Part shown: piece by piece, positions 39,287 to 48,996 of the stretch
Numbering within the stretch: the first letter of the stretch is position 1
How the letters are laid out: the number at the start of each line of letters is the position of its first letter
From: Pseudoalteromonas luteoviolacea B = ATCC 29581
GTDB lineage: Bacteria > Pseudomonadota > Gammaproteobacteria > Enterobacterales > Alteromonadaceae
Direction: 5' to 3'
Length of the DNA stretch: 64,000 bases
Assembly: GCA_000333235.1 (NCBI GenBank)
Contig: CAPN01000015.1
Span: 17,274 to 81,273, forward strand
Notes under the pieces: model-generated
Told to the model about the DNA's origin: nothing
Database searches by the model: none
Seen by the model: the letters and a program-made list of their open reading frames with translations, nothing else
Translations under genes and position numbers: made by a program

Positions 39287-40066
39287 ATGGTTCTGAACGC
39301 AGAAACAATTACACAGCAGTCTCTACCAAAACATATCGCGATTATTATGGATGGTAATGGTCGGTGGGCGCAGGCGCGCAACCACCCGCGAGTCTATGGA
39401 CACAAAAAAGGGGTTGATGCTGTTAGGAGCGCCGTTCAGTTTTGTTCAAAATTGGGTGTTAGTTCGCTGACTTTATTCGCTTTTAGTAGTGAAAACTGGA
39501 GACGCCCTGAGGACGAAGTAAGCACGCTCATGGAGCTTTTTTTGTTTGTATTAACAAAAGAAGTGAAAAAACTCCATAAAAACAATGTAAAACTAACGAT
39601 TATTGGCGATTTGTCAAAGTTTCCAGCCAATTTACAGCAAAAAGTCATCGATGGTGAAACCTTAACCAGGGATAATACCGGGTTGCATTTAAATATTGCA
39701 GCAAACTATGGTGGTCGTTGGGACATCACACACGCTGCAGCTGAGTTGGCAAAAGAAGTGGCAGAAGGTAAGCTACGGCCATCTGAGATTACCGAAGATG
39801 CAATATCTAAAAAGTTATCAATGGCTGAGCAACCTGAGTTGGATTTACTTATCCGCACAGGGGGCGATTTACGGATCAGTAACTTCTTGCTTTGGCAGGC
39901 GGCTTATGCTGAGCTGTATTTTACACAAACATTGTGGCCTGATTTTGATGAGGCTGCTTTTGCAGAAGCGATTGCTTGTTATGTCTCGCGTGAACGACGT
40001 TTTGGCTGTACAGGTGAACAAATAAAAGAATTACTCGCTTCAAAGCAAACCCAGTTGAAGGTATAG
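39287..40066 (+). CDS. uppS: undecaprenyl diphosphate synthase
   Basis: A 259-residue cis-prenyltransferase making the C55 carrier lipid for peptidoglycan and O-antigen. The catalytic Asp is in [11 protein letters not shown] (D22), the [12 protein letters not shown] motif follows and [20 protein letters not shown] is near 195-215. It starts a tight cluster uppS-cdsA-dxr-rseP. Confidence 0.97.
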   Translation: MVLNAETITQQSLPKHIAIIMDGNGRWAQARNHPRVYGHKKGVDAVRSAVQFCSKLGVSSLTLFAFSSENWRRPEDEVSTLMELFLFVLTKEVKKLHKNNVKLTIIGDLSKFPANLQQKVIDGETLTRDNTGLHLNIAANYGGRWDITHAAAELAKEVAEGKLRPSEITEDAISKKLSMAEQPELDLLIRTGGDLRISNFLLWQAAYAELYFTQTLWPDFDEAAFAEAIACYVSRERRFGCTGEQIKELLASKQTQLKV

Positions 40067-40069
40067 AAT

Positions 40070-40939
40070 TTGTTAAAACAACGCATTTTAACGTCAGCGG
40101 TTTTAGCACCACTGGCGCTTTTATTGGTTTTTTATACGCCGTTGGCGCAATTTAGTTTTATTGCAGGCTTAATCGTTTTACTTGGTGCATGGGAGTGGTC
40201 CGCATTTATGGGGCTGCAGACTAAACGTGCACGAGGTGGTTATACGCTTTTAGTTGCTGCTATTTTAGGAGCATTACACTTACATTGGCCAATAGAGCGT
40301 TTGTGGCTTGATAATGGAACGCTGATTGCCGATGCAAATTACGTATTTACGTTGGCTTTTGCTTGGTGGTTGGTCGCCACGTTTTTAATTGTAAAGTATC
40401 CGCGTATGTCGAGTGCATGGAGCGAAGGTCTCGTCCTTCGTGCTGTTGCAGGTTTCTTAACGCTAGTCCCGCTTTGGCTGGCTCTAAATACCCTTCGTAG
40501 TGCCCATTTTGCCGAACAACATCACTATGGCTCTACGCTTATCATGGTTGTCTTAGGTATTGTGTGGAGTGCCGATATTGGCGCTTACTTCACGGGTAAA
40601 AATTTTGGTAAACGAAAGTTAATGCCTCGCGTGAGCCCAAACAAAACAATTGAAGGTTTATTGGGCGGTTTGGCAACCGCAGTAGTATTTGTCATTGTAT
40701 TTTGTCATTTTGCTGAAGTTCCTGTATCACAATGGGCAATTTATGGTCTTCTTACGGTATTCATCGCGCTCTTCTCCGCCATTGGTGATTTACTAGAAAG
40801 TATGTTTAAGCGAGAGGTTGGTTTAAAGGACTCGGGAGCTTGTTTGCCTGGTCATGGTGGTATTCTAGATAGAATTGATAGCCTAACCGCAGCGGCGCCA
40901 ATTTTTGCTTTATTTTATGCGTGGACGGTAGCACTATGA
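40070..40939 (+). CDS. cdsA: phosphatidate cytidylyltransferase
   Basis: A 289-residue inner-membrane enzyme forming CDP-diacylglycerol from phosphatidic acid and CTP. About 7-8 membrane helices. The C-terminal signature GDLLESMFKREVGLKDSGACLPGHGGILDRIDS is complete. The start appears to be TTG (40070), 3 bp after the uppS stop; no ATG or GTG is better placed. It overlaps dxr by 4 bp (ATGA). Confidence 0.95.
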   Translation: MLKQRILTSAVLAPLALLLVFYTPLAQFSFIAGLIVLLGAWEWSAFMGLQTKRARGGYTLLVAAILGALHLHWPIERLWLDNGTLIADANYVFTLAFAWWLVATFLIVKYPRMSSAWSEGLVLRAVAGFLTLVPLWLALNTLRSAHFAEQHHYGSTLIMVVLGIVWSADIGAYFTGKNFGKRKLMPRVSPNKTIEGLLGGLATAVVFVIVFCHFAEVPVSQWAIYGLLTVFIALFSAIGDLLESMFKREVGLKDSGACLPGHGGILDRIDSLTAAAPIFALFYAWTVAL

Positions 40940-42135
40940 CCCAGCAAGTCGTTGTGCTAGGCTCGACCGGTTCAATAGGACAATCAACGCTAGATGTGAT
41001 TGCGCGAAATCGCGCACTATATCAAGTATTCGCACTCGTGGCAGGAACAAATGTAGAGAAGCTTGTTGAGCAATGTATTGTCCATCAGCCGCAATTTGTT
41101 GTGCTGAGCGAAGCGTCTTATGCAAATACCTTTAAATCGTTGTTAAAACAATCGCCGATTAATCCAGTTCCAACGGTGTTATCGGGCGTACAGGCAATGC
41201 GAGAAATTGCGGCACATGACGATGTAGACATTGTTATGGCTGCAATTGTTGGCGCGGCTGGCCTGCTCCCTACTCTGAGTGCTGTCGAGGCTGGAAAGAA
41301 AGTCCTGTTAGCCAACAAAGAGGCATTGGTAATGACCGGCCGTTTGTTTATGGATAAAGTACGCAAATATAATGCGACTTTGTTGCCGATAGACAGCGAA
41401 CATAATGCTATTTACCAATGTTTGCCTGTCAATTTACAGAAAAAGCACGACGCGTTGTTGTCCGATCATGGTGTTAGTAAGATCTTACTGACAGGCTCTG
41501 GTGGTCCGTTTTTAAATCGCGACATTGATACCTTGGCCTCAGTGACGGTTTCTGAGGCTGTGTCTCACCCAAATTGGTCGATGGGACAAAAAATTTCAGT
41601 GGACTCGGCGACTATGATGAATAAAGGTCTCGAGTTTATTGAAGCGAAGTGGTTATTTAATTGTGAGGTTGACGACATTGAAGTGGTTATTCATCCTCAA
41701 AGTATGATCCATTCTATGGTGCAGTATCGTGACGGCTCAGTCATTGCGCAGTTAGGCCAGCCAGATATGCGAACACCAATTGCCTATGGACTTGCGTACC
41801 CTGAGCGTATAGACGCCGGAGTTGCGCCGCTCGACTTTTCTAAATTAGCCAACTTTTCCTTTATGAAACCAGATTTTACCCGTTATCCGAACTTACGTTT
41901 AGCAATGGAAGCGTGTAAAGTAGGGCAAGCCGCCACAACGACCGTTAATGCCGCGAATGAAGTCGCTGTGAGTGCGTTTTTACAGGGAAAGATAGGGTTT
42001 TGTGATATTTATCGTGTGAATGAGCAAACTCTGACTAAACAAAGCGGATCAGATGCACGTAGCTTAGACGCGATACTTGAGATCGACCGCCAAGCAAGAC
42101 GTTTGGCAAACGACATCATTAATGAGTTGAGGTAG
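40936..42135 (+). CDS. dxr: 1-deoxy-D-xylulose 5-phosphate reductoisomerase
   Basis: A 399-residue NADPH-dependent enzyme, the first committed step of the MEP isoprenoid pathway. NADPH-binding LGSTGSIGQST is at the N-terminus; metal and substrate residues lie in LPIDSEHNAIYQ and ISVDSATMMNKGLE, with a SGGPF loop (TGSGGPFL). I start at ATG 40936 overlapping the cdsA stop, not the upstream GTG at 40921. It shares a pathway with ispH and uppS in this window. Confidence 0.97.
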   Translation: MTQQVVVLGSTGSIGQSTLDVIARNRALYQVFALVAGTNVEKLVEQCIVHQPQFVVLSEASYANTFKSLLKQSPINPVPTVLSGVQAMREIAAHDDVDIVMAAIVGAAGLLPTLSAVEAGKKVLLANKEALVMTGRLFMDKVRKYNATLLPIDSEHNAIYQCLPVNLQKKHDALLSDHGVSKILLTGSGGPFLNRDIDTLASVTVSEAVSHPNWSMGQKISVDSATMMNKGLEFIEAKWLFNCEVDDIEVVIHPQSMIHSMVQYRDGSVIAQLGQPDMRTPIAYGLAYPERIDAGVAPLDFSKLANFSFMKPDFTRYPNLRLAMEACKVGQAATTTVNAANEVAVSAFLQGKIGFCDIYRVNEQTLTKQSGSDARSLDAILEIDRQARRLANDIINELR

Positions 42136-42139
42136 TGGT

Positions 42140-43492
42140 ATGTTGGCGTTTTTGTGGAACCTTGGCGCATTTATTCTTGCATTAGGCATTTTAGTCACTG
42201 TCCATGAATATGGCCATTTCTGGGTTGCGCGAAAAGCTGGCGTAAAAGTTCAACGTTTCTCAATAGGTTTTGGAAAACCGCTTTTTAAATGGTATGACCG
42301 ATTAGGTACTGAATACGTCATCGCCCTCATTCCGCTTGGTGGCTATGTCAAAATGCTCGACGAACGGGTCGAAGAAGTTTCAGCACAAGAGAGACATCTA
42401 TCGTTTAATGCAAAACCGGTTGGTGCAAGAATCGCGATTGTTGCGGCAGGGCCAATTGCCAATTTCCTTTTTGCGATTGTCGCATTAGCATTGATGTATG
42501 TGGTTGGTGTACAAAGCGTCAAGCCAGTGGTCGGTGAAGTAACTCCTCAAAGTCGAGCTGCTTTTGCAGGTTTACAGCAATACGATTTAATTCAAGAAAT
42601 TAACCAACAGCCTGTACATGATTGGCAAGAGGTCATGTTCGCCTTAATGAGCGCATTGGGAGAACAGAATTTAAATGTGAAAGTACAAGATAGTCAAGGT
42701 CGGATTGCCTATAGAGATCTTGACATTACGGGCTGGAAACTTGACCAACAAGATGTGCCTCCAACGGAATCTCTCGGCATGACACCTTATCGCCCAGCCA
42801 TTACCTTAACGATTGCTCAAGTCGGCCAAGATAGTGCTGCAAAACAAGCAGGAATCGAAGTAGGCGATAAAATACTTGCGCTCAATAATCAAAATATTAC
42901 ACAGTGGCAGCAGTTAGTTGATGTGGTTCAAGCTTCGCCAAATATTGCAATCAACATCACCGTTGAACGTGACGGACAACGACTCGACATAACGGCGATA
43001 CCAACACGTCAACCAGCAGGTAACGGCGCAGAACACGGTGTACTTGGTGTTGCTCCGAGTTTAGAAAAGTGGCCTTCGCAATATATCGAAACTAGACATT
43101 TTGGTCCTTTGGATAGTATCGTGCTCGGCACGCAAAAAACATGGGAGCTTATTGCGCTTAGTTTCGATATGATAGGCAACTTGTTGACTGGGCAAGTTTC
43201 GGTTAAAAATCTTAGCGGTCCTGTTGGGATAGCTGTAGGTGCTGGAAATAGCGTCAGTTATGGCTTAGTCGCCTTTTTGAGTTTTTTAGCGTTAATTAGT
43301 GTAAACCTAGGTGTTTTCAACTTATTACCGCTGCCTGTCTTAGATGGCGGGCATTTAATGTATTACTTAATTGAACTAATTCGCAAAAAACCAGTCTCTG
43401 AAAAGACACAAGAGTTGGGTTTTAAGGTTGGCGCAATGCTTTTACTGGCCTTAACCTGTTTTGCGTTAATGAATGATGTTGCGAGACTGTAG
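42140..43492 (+). CDS. rseP: RIP metalloprotease RseP
   Basis: A 450-residue site-2 intramembrane zinc protease that cuts anti-sigma factor RseA in the sigma-E envelope stress cascade and clears leftover signal peptides. HEYGH (H22, E23, H26) is in the first helix, two PDZ domains lie in the middle (about 115-310), and the second zinc-ligand motif is LPVLDGGHL (near 400). It is 4 bp after dxr and 120 bp before bamA. Confidence 0.97.
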   Translation: MLAFLWNLGAFILALGILVTVHEYGHFWVARKAGVKVQRFSIGFGKPLFKWYDRLGTEYVIALIPLGGYVKMLDERVEEVSAQERHLSFNAKPVGARIAIVAAGPIANFLFAIVALALMYVVGVQSVKPVVGEVTPQSRAAFAGLQQYDLIQEINQQPVHDWQEVMFALMSALGEQNLNVKVQDSQGRIAYRDLDITGWKLDQQDVPPTESLGMTPYRPAITLTIAQVGQDSAAKQAGIEVGDKILALNNQNITQWQQLVDVVQASPNIAINITVERDGQRLDITAIPTRQPAGNGAEHGVLGVAPSLEKWPSQYIETRHFGPLDSIVLGTQKTWELIALSFDMIGNLLTGQVSVKNLSGPVGIAVGAGNSVSYGLVAFLSFLALISVNLGVFNLLPLPVLDGGHLMYYLIELIRKKPVSEKTQELGFKVGAMLLLALTCFALMNDVARL

Positions 43493-43521
43493 ACAGTCTA
43501 CCTATTTGTGGAAAATTTTTG

Positions 43522-43564
43522 CCAATTGACTTAAGCAGCTTCCGCTATAGGTTAAGTCAGTTGG
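43522..43564. promoter_or_regulatory. 13-bp inverted repeat between rseP and bamA
   Basis: CCAATTGACTTAA (43522-43534) and TTAAGTCAGTTGG (43552-43564) pair over 13 bp with one G-U. The loop is 17 nt and no T run follows, so it is not a normal terminator. It sits 48 bp before the bamA start. Confidence 0.65.
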
Positions 43565-43612
43565 TATTAGGCGCAATACCGCTAGAAAGTTGTAAAGGAC
43601 AAAGATAATAAA

Positions 43613-46084
43613 ATGCCTATAAAAAAACATTTAGCAGTTACCAGTTTACTTGGCGCTAGCTTTGCTGCCTTGGGGCAAAATTCCTTTATCGTTGAAGATT
43701 TAAAAGTTGAAGGTTTACAACGTGTCGCATTGGGTGCTGCATTAACGCACATTCCAATTAACGTTGGTGATTCAATTGATGACTTTACGGTGTCCAAAAC
43801 CATTAAAGCACTGTATAAATCGGGTCATTTTGAAACGATTAAAGTACTTAGAGATGGCGGACTTTTGATCATCAAAGTGACAGAGCGTCCAACGATCAGC
43901 TCGATAGAATTTGATGGTAACAAAGACATTAAAGACGAACAGCTTAATGAAAGTTTAGAACAGCAAAATATTCGGCAAGGCGAACCGCTTGATAAAACCG
44001 TACTAGACAATATTGAAAAAGGGTTAATCGAGTTCTTCCATAGCATCGGTAAATACAATGCGAAAATCGACATTGAAGTCACTCAGCTTCCTCGTAACCG
44101 CGTTAAGTTGAAAATTAACTTTGAAGAAGGTGATGCAGCTTCAGTTCGCCAAATTAACTTAGTTGGTAACGAACTTTTTACTGACGAAGAGCTGTTAGGT
44201 TTATTCGAATCTCAACAAGATCTCCCATGGTGGAAATTCCTTGCGAACGATCGCTACCAAAAGAAAACGATTGAGGGTGATCTCGAAAAAATTAAAAGTT
44301 ATTACTTAGACCGCGGTTACTTGCGTTTCAATATTGATTCGACTCAGGTTTCAGTTAACCCTGAACGCGATGCTGTCTACGTTACGGCGAACCTGACAGA
44401 AGGTGAGCAATACAATGTTAAAGGCTTCGATTTTATCGGTGATTTACTTGGTCGTGAAGATCTAATTAAAGCCATTCTACCGTTAAAAACGGGAGAGCTT
44501 TATAATGGTTCTGTTGTGACTTCATCTGAAGAGTTCATTAAAAACTTCCTCGCTCGCTTTGGCTATGCTAACGCTGAAGTCCGTACCATCCCTGATATTG
44601 ATGACGAAAAGAAAGAAGTACATTTAACGTTATCGGTAAATCCAGGTAAACGTGTTTATGTTCGCCGTATTATTGTTGCAGGTAACCACAACACCGCGGA
44701 TGAAGTGGTGCGTCGTGAAATGACTCAACTTGAAGGCGCGTGGTTGTCAAATCAGCAATTAGAGCGTTCTAAGCTGCAAATTCAACGTTTGCCCTACATG
44801 GAAAACGTCGAGTTTAATGTGAAACCAGTGCCAGGCCAAGATGACCTAGTAGATGTTGATTTTACAGTGAAAGAGCAGCCAGCAGGGAGTTTCCAAGCCG
44901 GTCTTGCGTATGGTTCATATGCAGGTATTCAATTTAATATTGGGGTGAGTGAGTCTAACTTCCTCGGCACTGGCAACCAGGTGGCGTTTAACATTAATAC
45001 ATCAAGAGGGTCGAAAAACTACAGCGTTTCGTATACCGATCCTTATTTTACACCAGATGGTGTATCGCAAGGCAGCAGTATTTTCTATAACAACTTCGAT
45101 GGTAGTAAATTTGGTATTGTTGGCTATAACTCAACAACATACGGTTTAGGTACTAACCTTGGTTTCCCAATAGACGCTGTAAACCGAGTGAATTTCGGTG
45201 TTCGTTGGTTAGAAGAGGAACTCGATAATATTACAGAGTTCGAGCAGAACCGCGTACTTCGTGAAACATTTACTGATCCGAACAACCCAGATGCACCATT
45301 TGAATTCACGAAGTATGAATTGAGTGTTGGCTGGTCTCGTGTAACGGTTAACCGTGGTATGTTCCCAACAGATGGTTCACGTCAATCGTTGTCCATGCTC
45401 GCGACGACGCCCAACTCAGATTTGAACTTCTTTAAAATTAACTACGATTCTCGTTTTTATTGGCCAATTAGCAATGACCATAAATGGGTGTTCTCGGCTC
45501 GCGCGGCATTTGGCTATGGTAATGGCTATGGTGAGACAAATGGCGCGGAACAAATCCTGCCATTCCAAGAGTTTTTCCGAATTAGTGAAATGGAATTGAG
45601 AGGTTTCGATCGCAATACAATATTACCTCAAGCGGTGCGTCGTGAGCCGAATTTGATCCCAGGCACACCGACCTCGGATGGTTCTGCATCAACGGGCATT
45701 GGTGGTGATGAACAATTTGACTTGTTAGTGCCTTACGGCAGAATAGGCGGTAACGCCAAAGCATTAGCTGGCGTTGAAATGATTTTCCCAACGCCGTTTT
45801 TAGATGACGATAAAGCGTCATCGGTTAGAACCAGTTTCTTCGTAGATGTTGCCAACGTCTGGGATACTGAATTTGATTTAGACCGTTATACCGAATTACA
45901 ACGTGACCAAGTGGCGAAAATCGCAGACTACTCAGATCCTTCGCGCTATCGTGCGTCGACGGGTTTGTCTGTACAGTGGATATCGCCTATGGGTCCAATG
46001 CTAATCAGCTTCGCTTATCCGCTTAAAAAAGAAGAAGATGACGAGACGCAAACGATTAGCTTCAACATTAGTAACACATTCTAA
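43613..46084 (+). CDS. bamA: outer membrane protein assembly factor BamA
   Basis: An 823-residue Omp85 protein inserting beta-barrels into the outer membrane. A signal peptide (first ~21 residues) is followed by five POTRA domains (about 22-425, starting FIVEDLKVEGLQRV) and a C-terminal 16-strand barrel ending in Phe, with the ELRGFDRNTILP (L6 RGF) motif. Slightly longer than E. coli BamA (810). It is followed by skp, the standard order. Confidence 0.97.
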   Translation: MPIKKHLAVTSLLGASFAALGQNSFIVEDLKVEGLQRVALGAALTHIPINVGDSIDDFTVSKTIKALYKSGHFETIKVLRDGGLLIIKVTERPTISSIEFDGNKDIKDEQLNESLEQQNIRQGEPLDKTVLDNIEKGLIEFFHSIGKYNAKIDIEVTQLPRNRVKLKINFEEGDAASVRQINLVGNELFTDEELLGLFESQQDLPWWKFLANDRYQKKTIEGDLEKIKSYYLDRGYLRFNIDSTQVSVNPERDAVYVTANLTEGEQYNVKGFDFIGDLLGREDLIKAILPLKTGELYNGSVVTSSEEFIKNFLARFGYANAEVRTIPDIDDEKKEVHLTLSVNPGKRVYVRRIIVAGNHNTADEVVRREMTQLEGAWLSNQQLERSKLQIQRLPYMENVEFNVKPVPGQDDLVDVDFTVKEQPAGSFQAGLAYGSYAGIQFNIGVSESNFLGTGNQVAFNINTSRGSKNYSVSYTDPYFTPDGVSQGSSIFYNNFDGSKFGIVGYNSTTYGLGTNLGFPIDAVNRVNFGVRWLEEELDNITEFEQNRVLRETFTDPNNPDAPFEFTKYELSVGWSRVTVNRGMFPTDGSRQSLSMLATTPNSDLNFFKINYDSRFYWPISNDHKWVFSARAAFGYGNGYGETNGAEQILPFQEFFRISEMELRGFDRNTILPQAVRREPNLIPGTPTSDGSASTGIGGDEQFDLLVPYGRIGGNAKALAGVEMIFPTPFLDDDKASSVRTSFFVDVANVWDTEFDLDRYTELQRDQVAKIADYSDPSRYRASTGLSVQWISPMGPMLISFAYPLKKEEDDETQTISFNISNTF

Positions 46085-46095
46085 GGAGTATTTTT

Positions 46096-46614
46096 GTGAA
46101 CAAATTAGTTAAGACGACAGCAACAGGTTTACTCGCCGCTTTTTTAATGGGTACTTCTGCTAGTGCATTGGCACATAAAGTGGGGATTGTTGATATGCAA
46201 AAAATTTATCAACAAATCCCTCAAATGGGCAAAATTGAGCAAACTTTACAGGCAGAATTTTCTGAGCGTCGTCAAGAGCTTGAAAAGATCCAAGGCGACA
46301 TTCGCTTTGAAGCTGAAAAGTTTAAGCGTGAACAAGCGACATTAAGTGAAGCACAAAAAGAAGCATTGCGTACTAAAATCCAAGGTCTACAACAATCGCT
46401 TGCTGAAAAAGGCCGTCCATTAGAACAAGAAATTAAAGCTCGTCAGCAACAAGAGCTAGCTAAAGTGCAATCGCTTATTATTGGTGCGATTGAAGACATC
46501 GCGAAAAAAGGTAAATTTGACGAAGTAAAAACGCGTGACACAACCATTTACTTTAATGCGGATAAAGTAACTGACCTTTCATCTGATGTTGTTGAAGCGG
46601 TAAGTAAAAAGTAA
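46096..46614 (+). CDS. skp: periplasmic chaperone Skp (OmpH)
   Basis: A 172-residue periplasmic trimeric chaperone that carries unfolded outer membrane proteins to BamA. GTG start; signal peptide cleaved probably after ASALA (about residue 26). The mature part is a long coiled-coil of charged helices (QAEFSERRQELEKIQ...EQEIKARQQQELAKVQ). It overlaps lpxD by one base (TAATG). Confidence 0.95.
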   Translation: MNKLVKTTATGLLAAFLMGTSASALAHKVGIVDMQKIYQQIPQMGKIEQTLQAEFSERRQELEKIQGDIRFEAEKFKREQATLSEAQKEALRTKIQGLQQSLAEKGRPLEQEIKARQQQELAKVQSLIIGAIEDIAKKGKFDEVKTRDTTIYFNADKVTDLSSDVVEAVSKK

Positions 46615-47651
46615 TGATAAAGCAATACACACTTGGTGAGCTTGCGCAGCATATTGATGCGCAAGTACAAGGTGACAGCGATTTTGCGATAAGCAAAATC
46701 GCGACTTTAGCCACTGCAACTGGCGCAGAATTAGCATTTTTAGCTAATAAAAAGTATCGAGCTCAGTTATCTACCACCCAAGCCGGCGCGGTGATTTTAG
46801 CACCCGATGAAGCTGAGTATTTCTCAGGTAATAAATTAGTGACGTCTGATCCGTACACGGCGTACGCATTGATTGCGCAATTACTTGACAGTACACCATC
46901 GTCAGCTAACGGTATACATCCTAGTGCGGTGATTGCTAATGACGCTAAAATCAGCCCAACAGCACACATTGGGGTGAATGCGGTGATCGAGTCAGGTGCT
47001 GAAGTCGGCGACAATGTTGAAATTGGTGCTAACTGTTTTGTCGGGAAATATGCCAAAATCGCGTCCCGCACAAAACTGTGGGCAAACGTCTCTGTTTATC
47101 ATGAGGTTGAAATCGGTGAAGACTGTTTATTTCAGTCCGGCGCCGTGATTGGTAGTGATGGGTTTGGCTACGCCAATAAAAAGGGTCGATGGATTAAAAT
47201 ACCTCAAGTTGGGCGTGTTGTGATTGGTGATCGGGTTGAAGTGGGTGCAAATACTGTCATTGATCGAGGTGCACTGGATGATACCATTATTCATGATGAT
47301 GTGATTATCGATAATTTGTGCCAAATCGCTCACAATGTGGAAATTGGCCAAGGTACCGCAATTGCAGGCGCTACCGTCGTCGCAGGCAGTACTAAGATTG
47401 GCAAATATTGCCAAATCGCTGGTATGGTTGGGATTAATGGTCATTTAGAGATCTGTGATGGCGTAATGCTGACAGGTATGACAATGGTCACTAAATCGAT
47501 CAATGAGCCTGGTGTGTATTCTTCTGGAATGCCACATACGTCAAATCAAGAATGGCGTAAAAATACGGCGTATTTACGAAATCTTTCAGACTTCAAATCG
47601 CGCATAAAGGCACTTGAAGTCAGTGTTAAACAACTGAAACACCCCGAATAA
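46614..47651 (+). CDS. lpxD: UDP-3-O-acylglucosamine N-acyltransferase
   Basis: A 345-residue trimeric left-handed beta-helix enzyme, third step of lipid A synthesis, using 3-hydroxyacyl-ACP. The N-terminal uridine-binding domain (to about 100) is followed by hexapeptide repeats (IGVNAVIESGAEVGDNVEIGAN...). The catalytic His region is NLCQIAHNVEIG (about 240). Ends in a helical extension. Co-transcribed with skp and fabZ. Confidence 0.97.
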   Translation: MIKQYTLGELAQHIDAQVQGDSDFAISKIATLATATGAELAFLANKKYRAQLSTTQAGAVILAPDEAEYFSGNKLVTSDPYTAYALIAQLLDSTPSSANGIHPSAVIANDAKISPTAHIGVNAVIESGAEVGDNVEIGANCFVGKYAKIASRTKLWANVSVYHEVEIGEDCLFQSGAVIGSDGFGYANKKGRWIKIPQVGRVVIGDRVEVGANTVIDRGALDDTIIHDDVIIDNLCQIAHNVEIGQGTAIAGATVVAGSTKIGKYCQIAGMVGINGHLEICDGVMLTGMTMVTKSINEPGVYSSGMPHTSNQEWRKNTAYLRNLSDFKSRIKALEVSVKQLKHPE

Positions 47652-47663
47652 AAGGATGCTATT

Positions 47664-48116
47664 TTGGCAAACGAATTAAATAGCTTTGATATTCAAGAAA
47701 TCCTGAAGTTGCTGCCGCATCGTTATCCGATGTTGCTAGTGGATCGAGTACTTGATTACAAGCCAGGTGAATATCTACATGCAATCAAGAATGTGACGGC
47801 AAATGAACCAATCTTTACAGGTCATTTTCCCGAACAACCGATTTTCCCTGGTGTTCTTATTTTAGAAGCAATGGCTCAGGCAACCGGTCTTTTAGGCTTT
47901 AAAACCGTCGAGAATCGCAGCGAAAATGAACTATACTTGTTTGCGGCGGTTGATGAAGCGCGTTTTAAGCAACCTGTGACCCCCGGTGACACAATGCACA
48001 TTCACGTGCAGTTTTTAAAAGAGCGCCGCAATATGTGGAAATTTGCTGTTGAGGCGAAAGTCGATGGCAAGATTGTGTGTACTGCTGAATTAATGTGTGC
48101 AAGAAGAGAGTTCTAG
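47664..48116 (+). CDS. fabZ: 3-hydroxyacyl-ACP dehydratase FabZ
   Basis: A 150-residue hot-dog-fold dehydratase of fatty acid synthesis. Catalytic His is H54 ([13 protein letters not shown]) and Glu is E68 (ILEAMAQA). TTG start with AAAAGGA about 8 nt upstream; an overlapping ATG is in another frame. FabZ competes with LpxA/LpxC for 3-hydroxymyristoyl-ACP, which fits its place in the lpx cluster. Confidence 0.97.
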   Translation: MANELNSFDIQEILKLLPHRYPMLLVDRVLDYKPGEYLHAIKNVTANEPIFTGHFPEQPIFPGVLILEAMAQATGLLGFKTVENRSENELYLFAAVDEARFKQPVTPGDTMHIHVQFLKERRNMWKFAVEAKVDGKIVCTAELMCARREF

Positions 48117-48117
48117 A

Positions 48118-48888
48118 GTGATCCATCCTACCGCAATTATTGAGTCAGGCGCGAAGCTCGGCGAAAACGTTAAAGTTGGTCCATATAGCTACATTGGAAA
48201 CGATGTGGTCATTGGTGACAACTGTGTGATCGAATCCCATGTTGTGGTCAAAGGCCCATCAACCATTGGATCTGGCAACCACATCTACCAATTCGCATCA
48301 GTGGGCGAAGCCTGCCAAGATAAAAAGTACAAGGATGAACCTACTCAGCTTATTATTGGCGACAACAATATTATTCGTGAATGTGCGACGATTCACCGTG
48401 GTACGATTCAAGATCAGGGGATAACGCGCATTGGTTCAAATAATTTGTTTATGGCTTATACGCACGTTGCACATGACGCGGTGATTGGAAGCAATGTGAT
48501 CTTTGCCAACAACGCGAGTGTGGCAGGGCATGTTCATGTTGGAGACTGGGTTATTTTAGCGGGGAATACAGGGGTTCATCAATTTTGTAAAATTGGTGCT
48601 CATGCGTTTATCGGCATGTACTCAGGTGTAAATAAAGATGTTCCGCCATTTGTTACGACTACGGGTACTCCGGCGCAACCCGCAGCGATAAACACCGAAG
48701 GCATGAAACGTCGTGGTTTTTCATCGGATGAAATCATGGCAACACGCCGAGCTTATAAAACGCTTTATCGTAAGGGGCTTAGCCTTGATGAAGCGAAGGT
48801 AGCATTAGCAGAAGATGCCGCCAATTTTGGTAGCGTAAAGCTAATGCTTGATTTTTTAAGTACTTCAGATCGTGGCATTATTCGCTAA
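48118..48888 (+). CDS. lpxA: UDP-N-acetylglucosamine acyltransferase
   Basis: A 256-residue trimeric beta-helix enzyme, first step of lipid A synthesis. Hexapeptide repeats start right at the N-terminus (VIHPTAIIESGAKLGENVKVG), with the catalytic His in MAYTHVAHDAVIG (about 122-125) and the helical C-terminal domain. I start at GTG 48118, one base after the fabZ stop, instead of an extended frame from 48097. A terminator-like hairpin follows it. Confidence 0.97.
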   Translation: MIHPTAIIESGAKLGENVKVGPYSYIGNDVVIGDNCVIESHVVVKGPSTIGSGNHIYQFASVGEACQDKKYKDEPTQLIIGDNNIIRECATIHRGTIQDQGITRIGSNNLFMAYTHVAHDAVIGSNVIFANNASVAGHVHVGDWVILAGNTGVHQFCKIGAHAFIGMYSGVNKDVPPFVTTTGTPAQPAAINTEGMKRRGFSSDEIMATRRAYKTLYRKGLSLDEAKVALAEDAANFGSVKLMLDFLSTSDRGIIR

Positions 48889-48909
48889 AGTCGAAAGATA
48901 ATTCTAAAG

Positions 48910-48951
48910 CGCCATACCTTCGCGATTATACGCAAAGAGTATGGCGTTTTT
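48910..48951 (+). terminator. terminator-like hairpin between lpxA and lpxB
   Basis: CGCCATAC (48910-48917) pairs with GTATGGCG (48939-48946), then T5. A 21-nt loop. If active it splits the lpx cluster, with lpxB expressed from its own promoter or by read-through. Confidence 0.7.
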
Positions 48952-48996
48952 GTTGATGCCTAAAAATTAAAAGAGTTCGGTTAAAAAAATAAACAT

